The notes beneath the pieces were generated by a model. The model had not been told where the DNA came from and made no database searches. It saw only the letters and a program-made list of their open reading frames with translations. Below are positions 1 through 12,700 of a stretch of DNA of 64,000 bases, piece after piece; positions within the stretch are counted from its first letter, which is position 1; every line of letters begins with the position of its first letter. The stretch is taken from contig NC_037601.1 in NCBI RefSeq assembly GCF_003073045.1, forward strand, positions 4,557,872-4,621,871, in the 5' to 3' direction. Origin of the DNA: Pomacea canaliculata (lineage: Eukaryota > Mollusca > Gastropoda > Architaenioglossa > Ampullariidae). The position numbers and the translations under genes are program-made.

Positions 1-89
1 CAATAAATTACTAGTGGGCTGACTTTAAGTAAAAATTAATATTGTGCATTGTAGCAGTTTAACTCATTTTATGCTTATGAAATGACTAG

Positions 90-1270
90 TCTACTCCTTC
101 ACATTCATAAGTGAGTTTTCCTCTGGCTTCCACAACGTTGACATCCTCCAAGTTAAAGTCTTTGACAAAGTGTCATGCTGGATCACGTAGCCAAACCAAA
201 CCAGATTACACTGTTGCAAGTAGGTGGGGTTTCTAGTGTCCTGTGAGTGTGGCGACTACGTTTTGCTCAGTCATTGGTTTTATGTTCGCTGTACAAGCTC
301 CAGAACAGCCTCCTCATTGAATGCCTGGATTTCCCTCTTCATATTGGCAAGCACGAGTCATCATTTCACATCCACAAAACAGGAAGGTCCTACAAAGGAC
401 TTGTACAGATTGTACTTCATAATAAACCAGATGTTATGACTGCGCCATACCTTATCCACCCTAGCCATTGCCCCTGCTGCTGCCATCATCCTAATTAAAA
501 TATCAGTAGTGAAGTTGCTGTCTTTGGAGAAGGTGGCTCCCAAGACTTAAGACAGTTTACATCATTTAGCTGTACTCTGCTCATGTACTTATCTACTTTG
601 CAATTCCCAATGATCATGACTTTACTCGTTTCAGTGCTGGTCTCAATTCCTGTCAGCCTGGTAAGGTCTGGCAGCTCTCTGTTAGTACCTACTGTATTGT
701 CTGCAAAGTGTAGGTTGTAAATCAGCCCTCCATCAACAGAAATGGTAGTGTGAATGTCATGGAGGTTTCACACACGATGTTCTAAAAGATGTTAAATAGC
801 ACAGGTGATATGGGGTGTTCTTGATGCATGCCTACTGTTGTGTGAAAGAATGCTCCCATCCAGCAGTTCTGAGTTTGAACTTTTGCACAGTGCTTTGATG
901 ACTTGGACAAGACCCTCTTTGGTGTTAAATTTTTGCATCACATACTATAGTCCTTCGTGCCAGACTCTGTCAAAAGCCTTTTTTTTAAAAGTCAAACCAC
1001 TGATGCTGAAGATGCTTTTCTGTTGTTAGGATGCTACTGTTACAGATCTGTTCAGTCAGCCTGTTTTTCTGCTAGCAGGGGTGCTGGTGATGTGATCTTG
1101 TAATGACTTTTCTTGGGTGACTGATTAGGCTTATTGTTCTGTAGCTGTGGCACTGTTTACTGTTTCTTTGTTTTGGAAGGAGTTTGACTCATAAACTCAA
1201 TCCATTCTTTGCATTCCCAGACTTTGGCACAGAGCAGTGATGGCCTTCGTTGTTTCATCCCATTCTGAAA
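90..1270 (-). mobile_element. Decayed non-LTR retrotransposon (reverse transcriptase fragment)
   Basis: Read on the minus strand, pieces of a LINE reverse transcriptase appear in the usual order but in shifting frames with stops. Around 1,000-930 there is a segment reading AFDRVWHEGL, around 830-790 one reading HPISPVLFNIF (the QGxxLSPxLFN block), around 730-700 a weathered LHFADN (the FADD catalytic box with the second Asp lost), and around 540-360 the thumb-like stretch GATFSKDSNFTTDILIR followed by DKVWRS and KYNLYKS. The order and motifs fit endonuclease-type LINEs common in molluscs; I cannot assign the clade. The copy is clearly dead: there is no frame longer than about 60 codons and the catalytic box is mutated. 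Confidence 0.7.
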
Positions 1271-1491
1271 AGTCAGATTGACTTTATGTCATGGACCACA
1301 AACAAAATTTAATTCCTAACACCTTGTTCATCTTGGATCTTTTAGGTCAAAATCAAATGTAATGTAAGCCAGCAGTTATCACATCCCTCTCTAGCTACTA
1401 AAACTATTTTCATGAAACACAAACTTTTATTTAAGCATATCATCTCAGTAATTATTTTGCCAAAATCTGTCAACAATAATAGGCAGACATA

Positions 1492-1497
1492 TTTATT
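1492..1497 (-). terminator. Polyadenylation signal of the unidentified gene
   Basis: AATAAA on the minus strand lies about 260 bases after the TAA at 1757-1759. It supports a real transcript end here, with a 3' UTR of roughly 280 bases. Confidence 0.5.
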
Positions 1498-1756
1498 GCA
1501 AAGATCAAAACATTTACTCATGCATATTAACATAGGAGCTGCTCTCCCCATTCTGCTTCTTTTAGGGCGAGACAGCTCTAATATATAAAGTCTTGGGTAT
1601 CAACAGTTCAAAAGAAATGAACTGTCTCAAATTGCACATAAAACTAGCATTTTTTAAAAAAAAGGTCTTTGTACAGTGCCATGTGAATGTAGAGTTGGAT
1701 GGTAAGGACCATACATAAAACAAGAAACCTGTGAAACTGCACAAACATAAAATCAG

Positions 1757-4700
1757 TTATTTCACAAAACTTCCTTCCACTCCAAATAACTCCGCTTCAG
1801 ACCACTTTGCAAAGTTCTCTGTTCCTGCCAATGGAAACATGCAGCGACCATCAACAAAAATAAATATCTTGCAGATGGCTCTTTTTCTTTGGTTGAAATC
1901 TTCTAAATATTTGTGGGGAACTGGTGGGAGACATTCCTTGTACCTGCAAAAAAAACCATTCCAACAGTTATGATTAAGGAGTTTTCAGTGCATCATTTTC
2001 AAAACTAGCAAACAGTTTTATTTATATTACTATAAACATTTCTGCTTTTATCAATGTTATAAAGAACATCTATGTTTATTGTTTTTTAACAGCTTTCATA
2101 CCAAAACTATTAATGCCATGTAATGTTTATTTTATACAATTTCTGGTATTTCTAGTACTATCAGCTTTTCATAATATAAATAATAATAAACATATGATTT
2201 TATATGATGCATACTCAAAATCACAAGAAGCGTGAATTTGGCGCTTTGGACAAGCTAACTATTGTTAAGAGTAATACATAATGTTTAGGAGTAATACATT
2301 TTCAGTATCTATAGAGTGTATTTAAGATGACATTACCACTGTCTAATGGATCCATCTATCCAAGTTAGTTTGACTCCCCTGGGAAGTGCAGCTATTCTTT
2401 ACTCTGGTATAAAATTAATTTGAAAAAAAATTGTTCATTACAGTTATTACAGAAAAAGTAAATTTAAAAAAATCTCACAATGCTGATTGAAATTTATGGT
2501 CACACGACAACAGCACTAAAATATAATTAAAGTAAAATCTAGATATAACAAGAAGTGATATATGGTTGAGAAGATGAATTACAATCAAACATCACATGTA
2601 ACACAAGTTATTAATACAATGTTCTCCAAACAATACAAGTTACTTTATGTTTAGAGATGATATTTCAGTTAAGGAATATTTAACACTGCCGCTTAATACT
2701 AATCCTTAACAGAATGTCTTGGACGTGAGAACTATTCAAGCATTGCCATTGTTTTTCTGATTGAATGAGCACAATTCTACACGATTCATTTAACCTAAAA
2801 GTATTTTATAGAAATGTTGAAAAACTTTGTACAACCCTCGATATGTGTGTGTCCCCCCAAAGAAATGTTTACATCCAGATTTTTATCCCCAGTTTGCAGA
2901 GCAGACAAATATCTGTGCACATGCATGTTTATATGTATAGTAAAACAGTTCTTTTCAAAAAGTCATTTACATTTACAGATTGGTTGTCAATCTTCTTTAC
3001 CCAGTGCATCCATTCTAAAAGTAATCCAGCTCCCCTCATTCTGCAATCCTTGTGACACCCTGTTCACCATGGAATACACCTGTATGAATTAAAAAAAAAG
3101 GGTAGCTCCTTTTCACATATGAACAGTATATTCCAAATGACAGCCATGCACACCAGGACATAATTTTTTTGACTATTTCACAAACGTTTACACTTTATTG
3201 CATTAATCACTGGCACCATATATTTTTAATGAAATTAGTGAAATTTGTCCTTAAGCAATGCATAAACATGATCAGTCTTTTGCAAGACTCTTGCAAGTAT
3301 GCATCATAAACTGCATGTTCTGACCTCTAGCAAACCAACACCCCCCTCCAAAAAAAAAAAACAAACTAATGCTGTAGACAAATTCATCTGATGTTCCTTC
3401 AAATATGCTTGCTTTTCAAAATATTTTCTGGCCTAAAATAATAACTGTAGCCTCTTTCAAGAACATTTTTAACAACTGTACATGGTTCAGCAAATCACTC
3501 GAAGACATAAGCATGGCACCAACTTAAATTCCAGAAAAAAAATGTGTAATGCAGTATGAAGAGTCTTTGAATACTAAAAATGTAACCACAGAGGTTTAAC
3601 ACTCCATATTATGTTAAGAACTATAGACAGAGAATACAATTATTTTCAGTTTTCTTTGATGTCAGTGCAGAAAACAGATGCTAAAATGTGAGAAATGCTT
3701 CACAAACATCATGCCTGCTAGGTATGTATATGCATATATGTGTGAACTCGAATTAATAATCTGCCTAATTTATAAAGTAACACGGGGAGGAACTTCAACT
3801 TCCACATGCAGGTCCTCAACACTGAACTAGTTACAATTAACCTTCTCGATAACAAGGCCTCCAGATATTTAAATGTCTGCAAAAGAACTACAGGTATGCT
3901 ACAAAGTACAAATCCTTCGTAGTTCAGATCCTGCATAACAGATGTGAAATGTGGACTCTTACAAGTACCTGAGAACCTCTACTTGCAACAGTCAAGTGAC
4001 ATAAGCTGGTCTGGTTTGGCCAGGTGAGCCAGCACGACACATTGTCAAAGATTATCCTTCAAGATATCTTGGAGGGTGGTCAAACTGCAGTGGCCAGAAG
4101 AAGAAATGGCTTACACACGTCAATGAGCGGACTGGCAACCCTGTGAAGGATCTGCTATTGCCCAAATCAGGCATGAGTAGTAGGCAATAGATCCAACAAT
4201 GTAAATCCCAAATCTTTGATTTTCCAGATGTATTGGTGGGTAGTGTAGGCACACAGTCTTGCAGGAGCAAATGCTCACCCCAAACATACAGAACTTTGCT
4301 CCCACTAGCCCTTTTATCCTTCCCACAATTCATCTAACAGGGACATACAATAGATGTTGCTGATATTGCCTTTTGACAGGCAATTTTTCAAGATGTCCTC
4401 ATGGTTTTACTGGCTGATGCAAAGCTTCTACAAAGAGGACAGCTATGTGGTCGTTTCTTGGACTTCCCTTAAAGATACCTTACAAGACACCCTTAGGTCA
4501 AGTGTCATGCCAGGTCACATGGTTGATCCTGACCAGCTTACACCACTTCAATGTTATGGGTATGGGTTCATGGTGTCGCAGCAGTGTTCTCCATGCAAAG
4601 TTACAGGCTTTACATTTCCTATATGAGATCTGGAGTAGTTGCCTCAGGACGACACACACTGCAGTTTATCTGCAGCCAACAGATCCAGCATTGGCGGTAA

Positions 4701-7700
4701 GCTATGATTCATGTCACAAGCAGAAAGTAAGTTATTCACCACTTGCAGCAATGCTTTCTCAGATGATTCTCACAACAGGCTGAAATGGTTCCAGTAAACT
4801 GTGGCTGGAGAAATGGTTCAAGAAGACTGTGGTTGGAGAAATTAAGAGACTGGGCCATCATAACCTTTTCAGAACTTTAGACCGAAAAGGGCGATAGTTT
4901 CTGAGGTTATTAGAGTCAAGGTTGAGAAAAGAAGTGACTGATTTGATAATGCAGATGCTAATGGAAATCATCAAGGTATTTCCTGAAGTCAGAATCAATT
5001 CAGAACCCTTTCAACATGCATTTTTCAACACTACTGAATTATGGTTTTAATGCTGTCATCATTAAACTGCAGAAGGAAGTTTTACTAGACTTTTAACAGC
5101 TTATGCATTTAAGCAAGGACTTCCCTATATCACTTCTGACAGAGGTTTTGCTCTCTCACTGCTGGATAAAGCCTACATTTTCAGCCATCTTAACCCCCTC
5201 TGAAATAACATACTTAACTTCCGATGATCACTGCTGCATTGTCAGTTCTGATCATTTCTATCCCTACATTTCTGTTAAGTTTGTTACTACACTAAATTTG
5301 TAAGTATTTACAAAGGGACCAAGTGTCGCTGTAAACATAGCGGCCTGAACAAGAAAATAATAATAATGTGCAATTTATATAGTACAGAATCACACTCATA
5401 CATAAGCATGCACTAAGCACTTGATACAGGTGATAACTAGGTTAATGTGAAGCATATAAACTAAAGGAACAGAAACATGTGCAATGAATGAAGGCCAATT
5501 TTATCATGTCTGTTAGGATAGGAGACATATCTATGACGGGATTTAACTGGTAGTTTAACAATTTAGACAAGAAAGCTGAGACAGTCATGAAGACAGCAGT
5601 AACAACATGTAGTAGCTGTTATAAAGTAACAAAGATTTGTCTACACAAAAAAGGAAGTACATGCTTTTGTTTTTCTCTTACTGTGGTTAACAATTTCTAA
5701 TATTAGAGTACTGAAATATCCCATTCCTTTTGCTGTTTATGCATCTGCACAATTTCTTTCCTTTGTTCTTTCATATAGAAATATTTTTGTACAATCCAGC
5801 GTTTCATATTTTTTTCAGGAGCCAGAGAAAAATTAGGTTCTTTACCAGATTCCTAGGCCATGTCCCTTGTTAGTGAACTGCTACTAATGTGAAACATAAG
5901 CAAATAAACCTTTTTTCTTAGATGATGCTCCAATATTTGTCATAGCTATCTCCAATTTCTCTTTTTTCTAGGCATTGCACAAGAATCAGTATAACTTTGT
6001 ACACTGATTTGTCTGCTGTAGAGTTAGGTACACTTCTGATAAATGTTTGTAATTTGATTGCGTGGATAATGTAGGACAATCCGTAGATCCAATACAGCTC
6101 ATCATAAATCAAGACCCTAAAAGATCCTTATTTTGAAAGCAAAGCACATGAACAGTATCCTCATGTATATCATATATACTCTGCATATGTTCACACAAAG
6201 ACACCTGACTCAACACATTACAACTTCATGGGTTTTTCCCCAATTTATTTAAGGAAAATTAAGCAGACAAAGAAGCAAAAGCAGATTTATTCCAAAAACA
6301 CACAAACTAACACTGGATGACACTGAGCAGCCATCAAATCATCATTCCTCTTCATTCCAGTCTTAACATTGGGATCTCACTGCAAGGCTGGTCTCTTTGC
6401 CTCACACCGTGTCATTCAGATTGTCTTCAGCTTCAATTCTAGAGTTCTAACATCAGGGTTGGATGTCCTCTTTCGCTTTTCCCCAGGATTACAATCAAAA
6501 GCATGATATAAAATGCTGATCTACCAGCTGTGTAGTGTGTGCCCAGTTTTCCCACTGGGATGTCTTTGGCAGTGGGCTCTAACCTGGAGCGGTTCTAAAG
6601 CTCTACAGGGCTTCTGCTAAGGCTAAATTCTTTGGGGTCCCAGGGACCCTTCTTCAGATTTTTAAGGGGTCCCTGTTCTTCGCCCAAATTTGAAGGGGAC
6701 CCCATTGACGAAAATTGAAGGGGTCCTCCGAACTTTTAATGTGTACTGTACGCAATTTTTTGCGTAAGCAGAAGCCCTGGCTCTAGGTTGGTGATTCACT
6801 CCGATTGCCTAATGCATGATCAGTCTTCAAAGACAAGTCACAATGAACTCATGTCAAAAAGATACAGAAGAAAATATTTGTAATACAGTCAAATCTCTAT
6901 ACTATGCCACTCTCGGTATTATACCACTTTTGCTCGGTCCCAACTATAAATTCAATGCAAAATAAATTTACTATGCCACCACCTACTCTCGCTACTATGC
7001 CACTACTGTGTGATTGTTAAAAGGCATAAGTTGTGAAATTCCGCGCAGTGCTCTATTATTATACTGTATGGTAGTGTGGGGCATCGCAATTAGGTGGATG
7101 GAACATAGCACGCACACAGGGAGGGTGGAGGCTGGCGATGAGGGGTGGTCGCTGGCCGGGTGACAGCCCTGTGACAGAGGGAGAGCGGGAGGGTGTCAAC
7201 TAGCGACAGGATGCAGGTGCGCGGATGTGGTAGGGAGGGGTGGAGGATGAAGAGGTGAGGGGGAGAATGAGAGGAGACAGCTAGTGCCAGCAGACGATTC
7301 TTGAGAGGTTTTGAGAGGTTTGGACTGATGGGTAACTTGAGCAAATAAAGCCGTTTTTACGAACCTCGTTATTATGCCAGTCTCGCTACAAGCCACTTTT
7401 GCTCAGTCCCGGTAGGTGGCATAGTAGCGAGATTTGACTGTAATCATATTATAGATTAGACACAAGAACTTATGGCTATTGCAAATGACTATCAAGGGCT
7501 TAATGATTTTTTGATTAAAAGAAGCATGTTTAAAAGTAGAGAGCCATACCAGGCATGTCCTCAATACTTATGACCTGATTATCTGCAAATAGTAGATTCT
7601 ATCAGCAACTTTAAGCCTAGTAATTGGTCTTACTTTGTTAACACTCCCTACCAATATAGGCAACGGGTTTGGTTTTGAGTTTAAAGCTTCTTAATAACTT

Positions 7701-9050
7701 ACTGTGGTATCGCCCACTGCTAAATACAATGTTACTGCAAAATGTCTCCGTTCCATACATTTCACTGTCACACCTGAGGTCTCCAAGCTGATGATGACAT
7801 CATCTTCACTACTTCTGGATGCTTGGTTATCATTATGTTTATCTTTGCTTGCCTGTTTTGTTTTTTTTTAAATTTCTACCCAAAATAAAAACCCACCCAA
7901 ATTGAGTTTCTTTTCACTCCCCAAAGAGTAGAAAACATGTGCATTTGTCTTTTCCTTCTCAACGTTTACCATGCACATAACCTACTTCATTGTTTAAGTT
8001 TTACATCATCTTTAAAAGCAGACTATGGTGACAAACCTGTTCCAGAGTTGTAAACAGATCTCACATAGAAAAAAAAATACATAAGATAATCAAACCCTAG
8101 ACCTAGACATAACCTTTTTTGGCATTAAGTGCTTTATTGCTTCACCATAAAGTGCCTTGAATATAGCCCTACAATGTGCTAGCTTTAAGCAACTTCTAGT
8201 CTTTATTATATTGTAATCGTTACTCACCTCAGCTACTAATAACATGGTAGGAAACTATTTGTCTGAAGCAAATGGTCATTAACACCACTTGTTAATTGTT
8301 GAATCTATATTTTCATCCTGAAGAAAGACAGCTTTCCTTTGAAAAAAATGGAAAAAAAGTGCAAAAGTCACTAAAGCAGTTAAACACGATGGTTCCTGCC
8401 ATGCAGACTTTGTCACTTCATGTTAATGTGACAGCAGTTAGAATTATGCACTTAATTGCCAGCATCCAGTGAGTTAATGAACCATGATGGCCAAATTGAA
8501 CACATAGGTGTATGTGTATAAACTGTTCAGCCTAAAATTTTTCAGCCACGAGCTCAAAACCTGCCACTCAACTTCACCAGCAGATGGGCACATTGGCATG
8601 CAAAGAAAAGTCAGTAACTGAGAAAGAAGCCATACACAAGCCTTTGACTGTAAAAAATAAAACTGTTCAAGTTTATCTGGGGGAAAACCATCTTTATTCA
8701 GGTTCTTTGTACACATTTCTGTTGAGAATTCTCGCACATTTTCCCATAGTTATACAGAAATAAAAGAAAGAACAAATTTTAAATTGAACACTTTTATTCA
8801 TTCATGTAATGTAAATGCAGCTGTTTTGTTGATTGAAAAACTGAACAGGAAGCTACAACTTAAAAAAAAAAAAGTTTACACTTTATCCATCCATAACTGA
8901 AAACAATTATGCAAGAGTTGTTTGCATTTCGTATAGTCATATGCTAACAGCATGGTAAACAGTCACAAATGCAGAGCTGCTTTACCAACCTGTTGCACAC
9001 AACAGTAAATCAAGAAGTCCTTCTCTTAACCACTCAAATCGATCCGCATT
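1757..9050 (-). CDS. Unidentified multi-exon gene, C-terminal part recognisable
   Basis: I do not recognise this protein. Four minus-strand exons look coding and have splice-like borders: 7703-7852 (contains EDDVIISLETSGVTVKCMER), 7550-7582 (DNQVISIEDMPG), 2337-2373 (VKLTWIDGSIRQW) and 1757-1943 (YKECLPPVPHKYLEDF through VDGRCMFPLAG, ending in VEGSFVK and TAA). A possible exon at 3001-3079 joins in phase to 2337-2373 (acceptor at GGGGAG) but not to 7550-7582. The 7703 donor reads ACA|GTAAGT, which leaves the next exon one base out of phase; one missing G would restore CAG|GTAAGT. A further candidate exon at 8990-9050 reads NADRFEWLREGLLDLLLCAT. The gene lies head-to-tail downstream of the NCOA5-like gene. 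The start is not defined. Confidence 0.4.
4005..4165 (+). mobile_element. LINE 3' coding fragment
   Basis: The plus strand reads FGQVSQHDTLSKIILQDILE then GGQ, and after a frame change KKKWLTHVNERTG. This matches the C-terminal end of the same kind of LINE polyprotein as the fragment at 90-1270 (GHVxRHDSLxKxxLQGxxEGGR followed by W and EWTG). It is short, frameshifted and non-functional. The sequence around it (3.1-4.0 kb and 4.2-5.3 kb) shows no convincing exon. Confidence 0.6.
5353..5560 (+). repeat. SINE-like dispersed repeat starting (AAT)n-TTTATATAG
   Basis: The sequence opens with AATAATAATAATGTG followed by CAATTTATATAGTAC and a run of short-range similarity. A related start (AATAATAGCATTTATATAGT) occurs at about 15,386. 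The 3' limit is a guess. It has no coding potential. Confidence 0.4.
6606..6779. mobile_element. Small hAT-like MITE
   Basis: The left end reads CAGGGCTTCTGCTAAGGC and the right end, reverse complemented, reads CAGGGCTTCTGCTTACGC. The ends match for 13 bases and begin with CAGGG, typical of hAT elements. GCTCTA flanks both sides, a partial match to the expected 8-bp target duplication. The interior repeats GGGGTCC/GGGACCC motifs and encodes nothing. Confidence 0.65.
6886..7440. mobile_element. pogo/Tigger-like MITE with TA target duplication
   Basis: The left end is CAGTCAAATCTCTATACTAT and the right end, reverse complemented, is CAGTCAAATCTCGCTACTAT. The inverted repeats are about 25 bases and continue as GCCAC. 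TA dinucleotides flank both sides (6884-6885 and 7441-7442), as expected for Tc1/mariner/pogo insertion. A second inner pair with 'CACTTTTGCTC(A/G)GTCCC' occurs near both ends. The 555-bp interior is GC-richer than its surroundings and carries no transposase, so it is a non-autonomous copy. Confidence 0.8.
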
Positions 9051-9709
9051 CTTCAAAATGAGTTAGATGTTAAGCTTCAAATTGTACGCATGATGAAGAC
9101 TGGCTTGTCCAAGAGATGACGTCATCATCAGGACAGTAAATATCGCCATAAACACAAGAAACATTAAAATGGTGCTACCTGCTGCTTCATGCCTCTCTTC
9201 ACATGAGATTGTGCAGGCGAAGAGCAGCTTGTCAAATGGCAACACCATGCATCAAAACAATGTTCAGCAGTCCAAGATAAAACACTCGACCGTTGAAGAA
9301 AATGTGCTGTCGGTGTCGCTCGCGTTCAAAAAGCACGGTGGCACAGATGAAACAAGCAAAATGGAGATATTCTTGCCGGTCTGCTCTGCCCTGTGCAAAG
9401 AATGGTGACAGTGGATGGGTCAAGAATGCAAAAAAAAAAAAATGAAAAGTTTCAAACTAAACATTTTGGCCCACTAAAAAGGGCTCTTTTTCCCATGAAA
9501 CCACTGAAAACCATCCAGAATATTTTGGAAATATCAAGGGAAGGCTGGGAATATTCTAAGCAATACAATGAAACTTGATGAAAGATGCAAATACACACGT
9601 GGCAAATCATGATATAAACTGAAAGAACAAATAAGCAAATGAGATGATAATGCCACCCTCCCCTCAAAAAAAGGTAAACAAATAAATAATTCCTACTTAC
9701 AGTCCTGGT

Positions 9710-12700
9710 TTAGTATGGACGATGTGTTGAAGATGAAGGGAAAAGTCCCGTGGACCCTGGTGCTGCTGGCTGAGTCTTGGGAATGGTTATGTTTCGCAGG
9801 AGGTTGGGGCCACTCTGGATGAGATTCTCCAGTGCTTTCTGGACTGTAGGGTTGTCAAAGTTTATCAAAGCTGGTGCTGAACTTGGGGCAGGGGCAGGGG
9901 CAGGGGCAGAGGCAGGAGCAGCTGCCTCCACCAGCTGTGGAGGATACATCGATAGACTAGCAGCTTGAGGAAGCAATGGAGACATCGTCTGAGTTAGTGG
10001 CTTCAGTGACGTGCTTTTGGTCAGGGTCAGTAACGTATCTCCAAGATTACCTGTCACTGCTTTGGGGACAGTTAAAGTGGTGGGCACTGAAAAAATCAGC
10101 ACAAAAAAAATTTAGCAGTTCTGCATACAGAATATAAAGTCACAATAGCAAATAGGTGACCTATAGCATTCTTCCCTTGCAACATTTACATCCTTTAAAT
10201 GTGCACTGAAAATGCACCCCTTCCGTAAACATTACTCCTAACAACCTTTCCAATAATGCTAGTCCTTTTTCACACCCTTCCTTTTGCAATATCATGTAAT
10301 TCTCAGCTCTTGTTCTTGTTATTTTGTCCTCTTTGTGTTTTCTGTATTTTATTTTATTCTTCATTTAGTACGGTTGTTTTTTTTTTATAGTTCATATGCT
10401 ATTTGTTTTCCTGTCCCTCGTATGTTGTCCATGTTTCGTTTTTGTTCTTAAGTGCTAAGGACATAGTCCTTAGGAGTGTACAAATTTTGCATATATGATT
10501 ATTATTATTAAGTACCAACCAGTTACATTGGGAAAACAAGCACAACAATACAGTAGGCACTTCATTTTGATTTCAGGACACACAAAAAATGTCCAACTTT
10601 TCCTTTTTTACTGTTCTTTGTGACTGCTGGTTTCATATACCGATAGCTGCCAGCTAGTATGTTCCAACACTAAAATCACTGAACATTTCACGTTAATTTG
10701 ACTTAAAATGGTAAGGTTTAATAGGGCATAATTTTTACCAACTTGAGATGGCTACAAAATACTATTTCCCAAAATCTGACAGAATAACACCTCTTCATTT
10801 CTCGAGATACAACCTACAATAATCAGCATGCACAGAAGATCAAAAACAAATATCACAAATGTATACAATGTTTATATTGTCAAAGGTACAAAGGAATGGG
10901 AGAGCTGGGACCCGATATTTTTGTGACATCTTTCAATTGCACTCCACATCTTCAAGTATGACGCATGCCTAGATTTTTGGGTTTTTTAATATGCAATCAA
11001 CATAAAAGGCAAGGAAACTGACTTTAACTGGTAGAAAGTTATTCTGAAGTCTGCATTAAGGTACATGTAGGATAGTCTTCAACACTTGAATAGGGAACAG
11101 GAGAACAAAAGAACTCCAGTTAAAAAATTTACAGAATTTATCTATAATTCACACATACAAGCACGTGGTGGCTTAAATGCAGCAGCTATACCATTCCTAA
11201 GCGTCTTTTTGATGCCACTTTTTTCAACCATCTTATACATAGATATCAACTTGCAACCTCACTACAAAAAACAACTTTGCCTTATGTCTGCTGTTGCAGT
11301 GGAGATTTATACCTGATGCAGATGTTCCATTCATTAGACTGAGGATCTTGCTTTGCAGTTCCTGATGTTGCTGTTGCTGCTGCAACTGTTGCTGTGACAT
11401 CTGCTGTTGCTGTTGCAACTGTTGCTGTGACATCTGCTGCTGCTGCTGTGACATTTGTTGTTGCTGCTGTAGCTGTTGGTGCTGTAGCAGCTGCTGCTGT
11501 GAAATTTGCTGTTGCTGCAGTAACTGTTCTGGTGGTTGACTAGATGTACTCTCTTGAACTTTTTGATCTGTTGACGTTTCTTGCTTTAAATTACTTTGCT
11601 TTGAATTTGTTACATATGGGCACATACATTTACACATACATTGATAACAGAAGGCATTCAAGAGCTTCTTCTCCTGACATAAAGCTATAATGTCAAAGTC
11701 AACAAATGTGTATTTTTCTGTCATTTATAAATTCTAGCAAAATAAGAACTGCAAAATATTTCTGTCACAGGCAAGATAACAGACTATAAGAACTGACATA
11801 AAAGTGTTTCCACAGCTCTTCAGAAATCTTTGTGTGCTTGGCTATAGACATAGACTCCAACTCTAAGAAAAAAAAAAAAAAGAACAGGAAAAAAGCTAGA
11901 AAACAAAAACAATAAAACCCAAAACACCTCACCATTTTGTGGTGGTATGCCCTCTGCTTCCATCAGCTTATCACGACGCTCCTTTAAGTAAACTATGACT
12001 TTATTCAATTCATCAACTGTCAGCTGCCGATTATCAGCTAGTAAGTTCAGCAAGTATGCTATTTCTTTTGCTGGAGGTAGGAATGGGACAGATGGTAACT
12101 TTGCAGATGAGCTAAGTGCAGCTGCTGCCTTTCCTTTTCAGCCTGAAGGTATTTGTCAAAACTTCGTGCAACAAGAGCAAGCGCGTCATCCAGAGGCATG
12201 TTTCTATGTTCTGGTGGAAAAAAAGACGGTCCCCACGCTAATTTTTAAAACAGTCCTCTAAATTAAGGATGCATATTCAAACAATGGAGAAATGTTTCTA
12301 CAGCTTATGATTAAATCCTGTAGATCTCACATGGATTGTGGCAGAAAAAGCATAGTAATTTCTGAGTATTTTCAGCCATATAAACCAAGATTTTCTTTCT
12401 GTAAATGGGGCTGCATTCAAATTTACAATCAACACAATATTATAGTTCAGTTTTCAATAACTAAAACATTTCTTTTCAGGAAAGTCTGAGCCTAAAAAAG
12501 CTTAGAATAAAAAAAAGAGAACTGGGTCATGGCAAATTGGTTTTCCTTTTCTTTGGGATTATGGATGAGGGTTACACAGTTGGGCAAAAAAACATGCTAC
12601 AAATGTTCCCATGACATCATCTTGGGAATAAAAAAAATTTTTTGCAATTTTTACACACTCATCACTACTGTTTTGCTTTGATAGTATTTTAAAATAAGGT

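Noticed and set aside
5918..6112. 64-codon frame on the minus strand
   Set aside because: AT-rich composition, no splice context, no similarity; it is probably chance.
9169..9423. Overlapping frames on both strands (MVLPAASCLSS..., MVLPFDKLLF...) as a possible first exon of the unnamed gene
   Set aside because: The minus-strand frame has a donor near 9,179, but its phase does not fit the candidate exon at 8,990-9,050, and no family match supports it.
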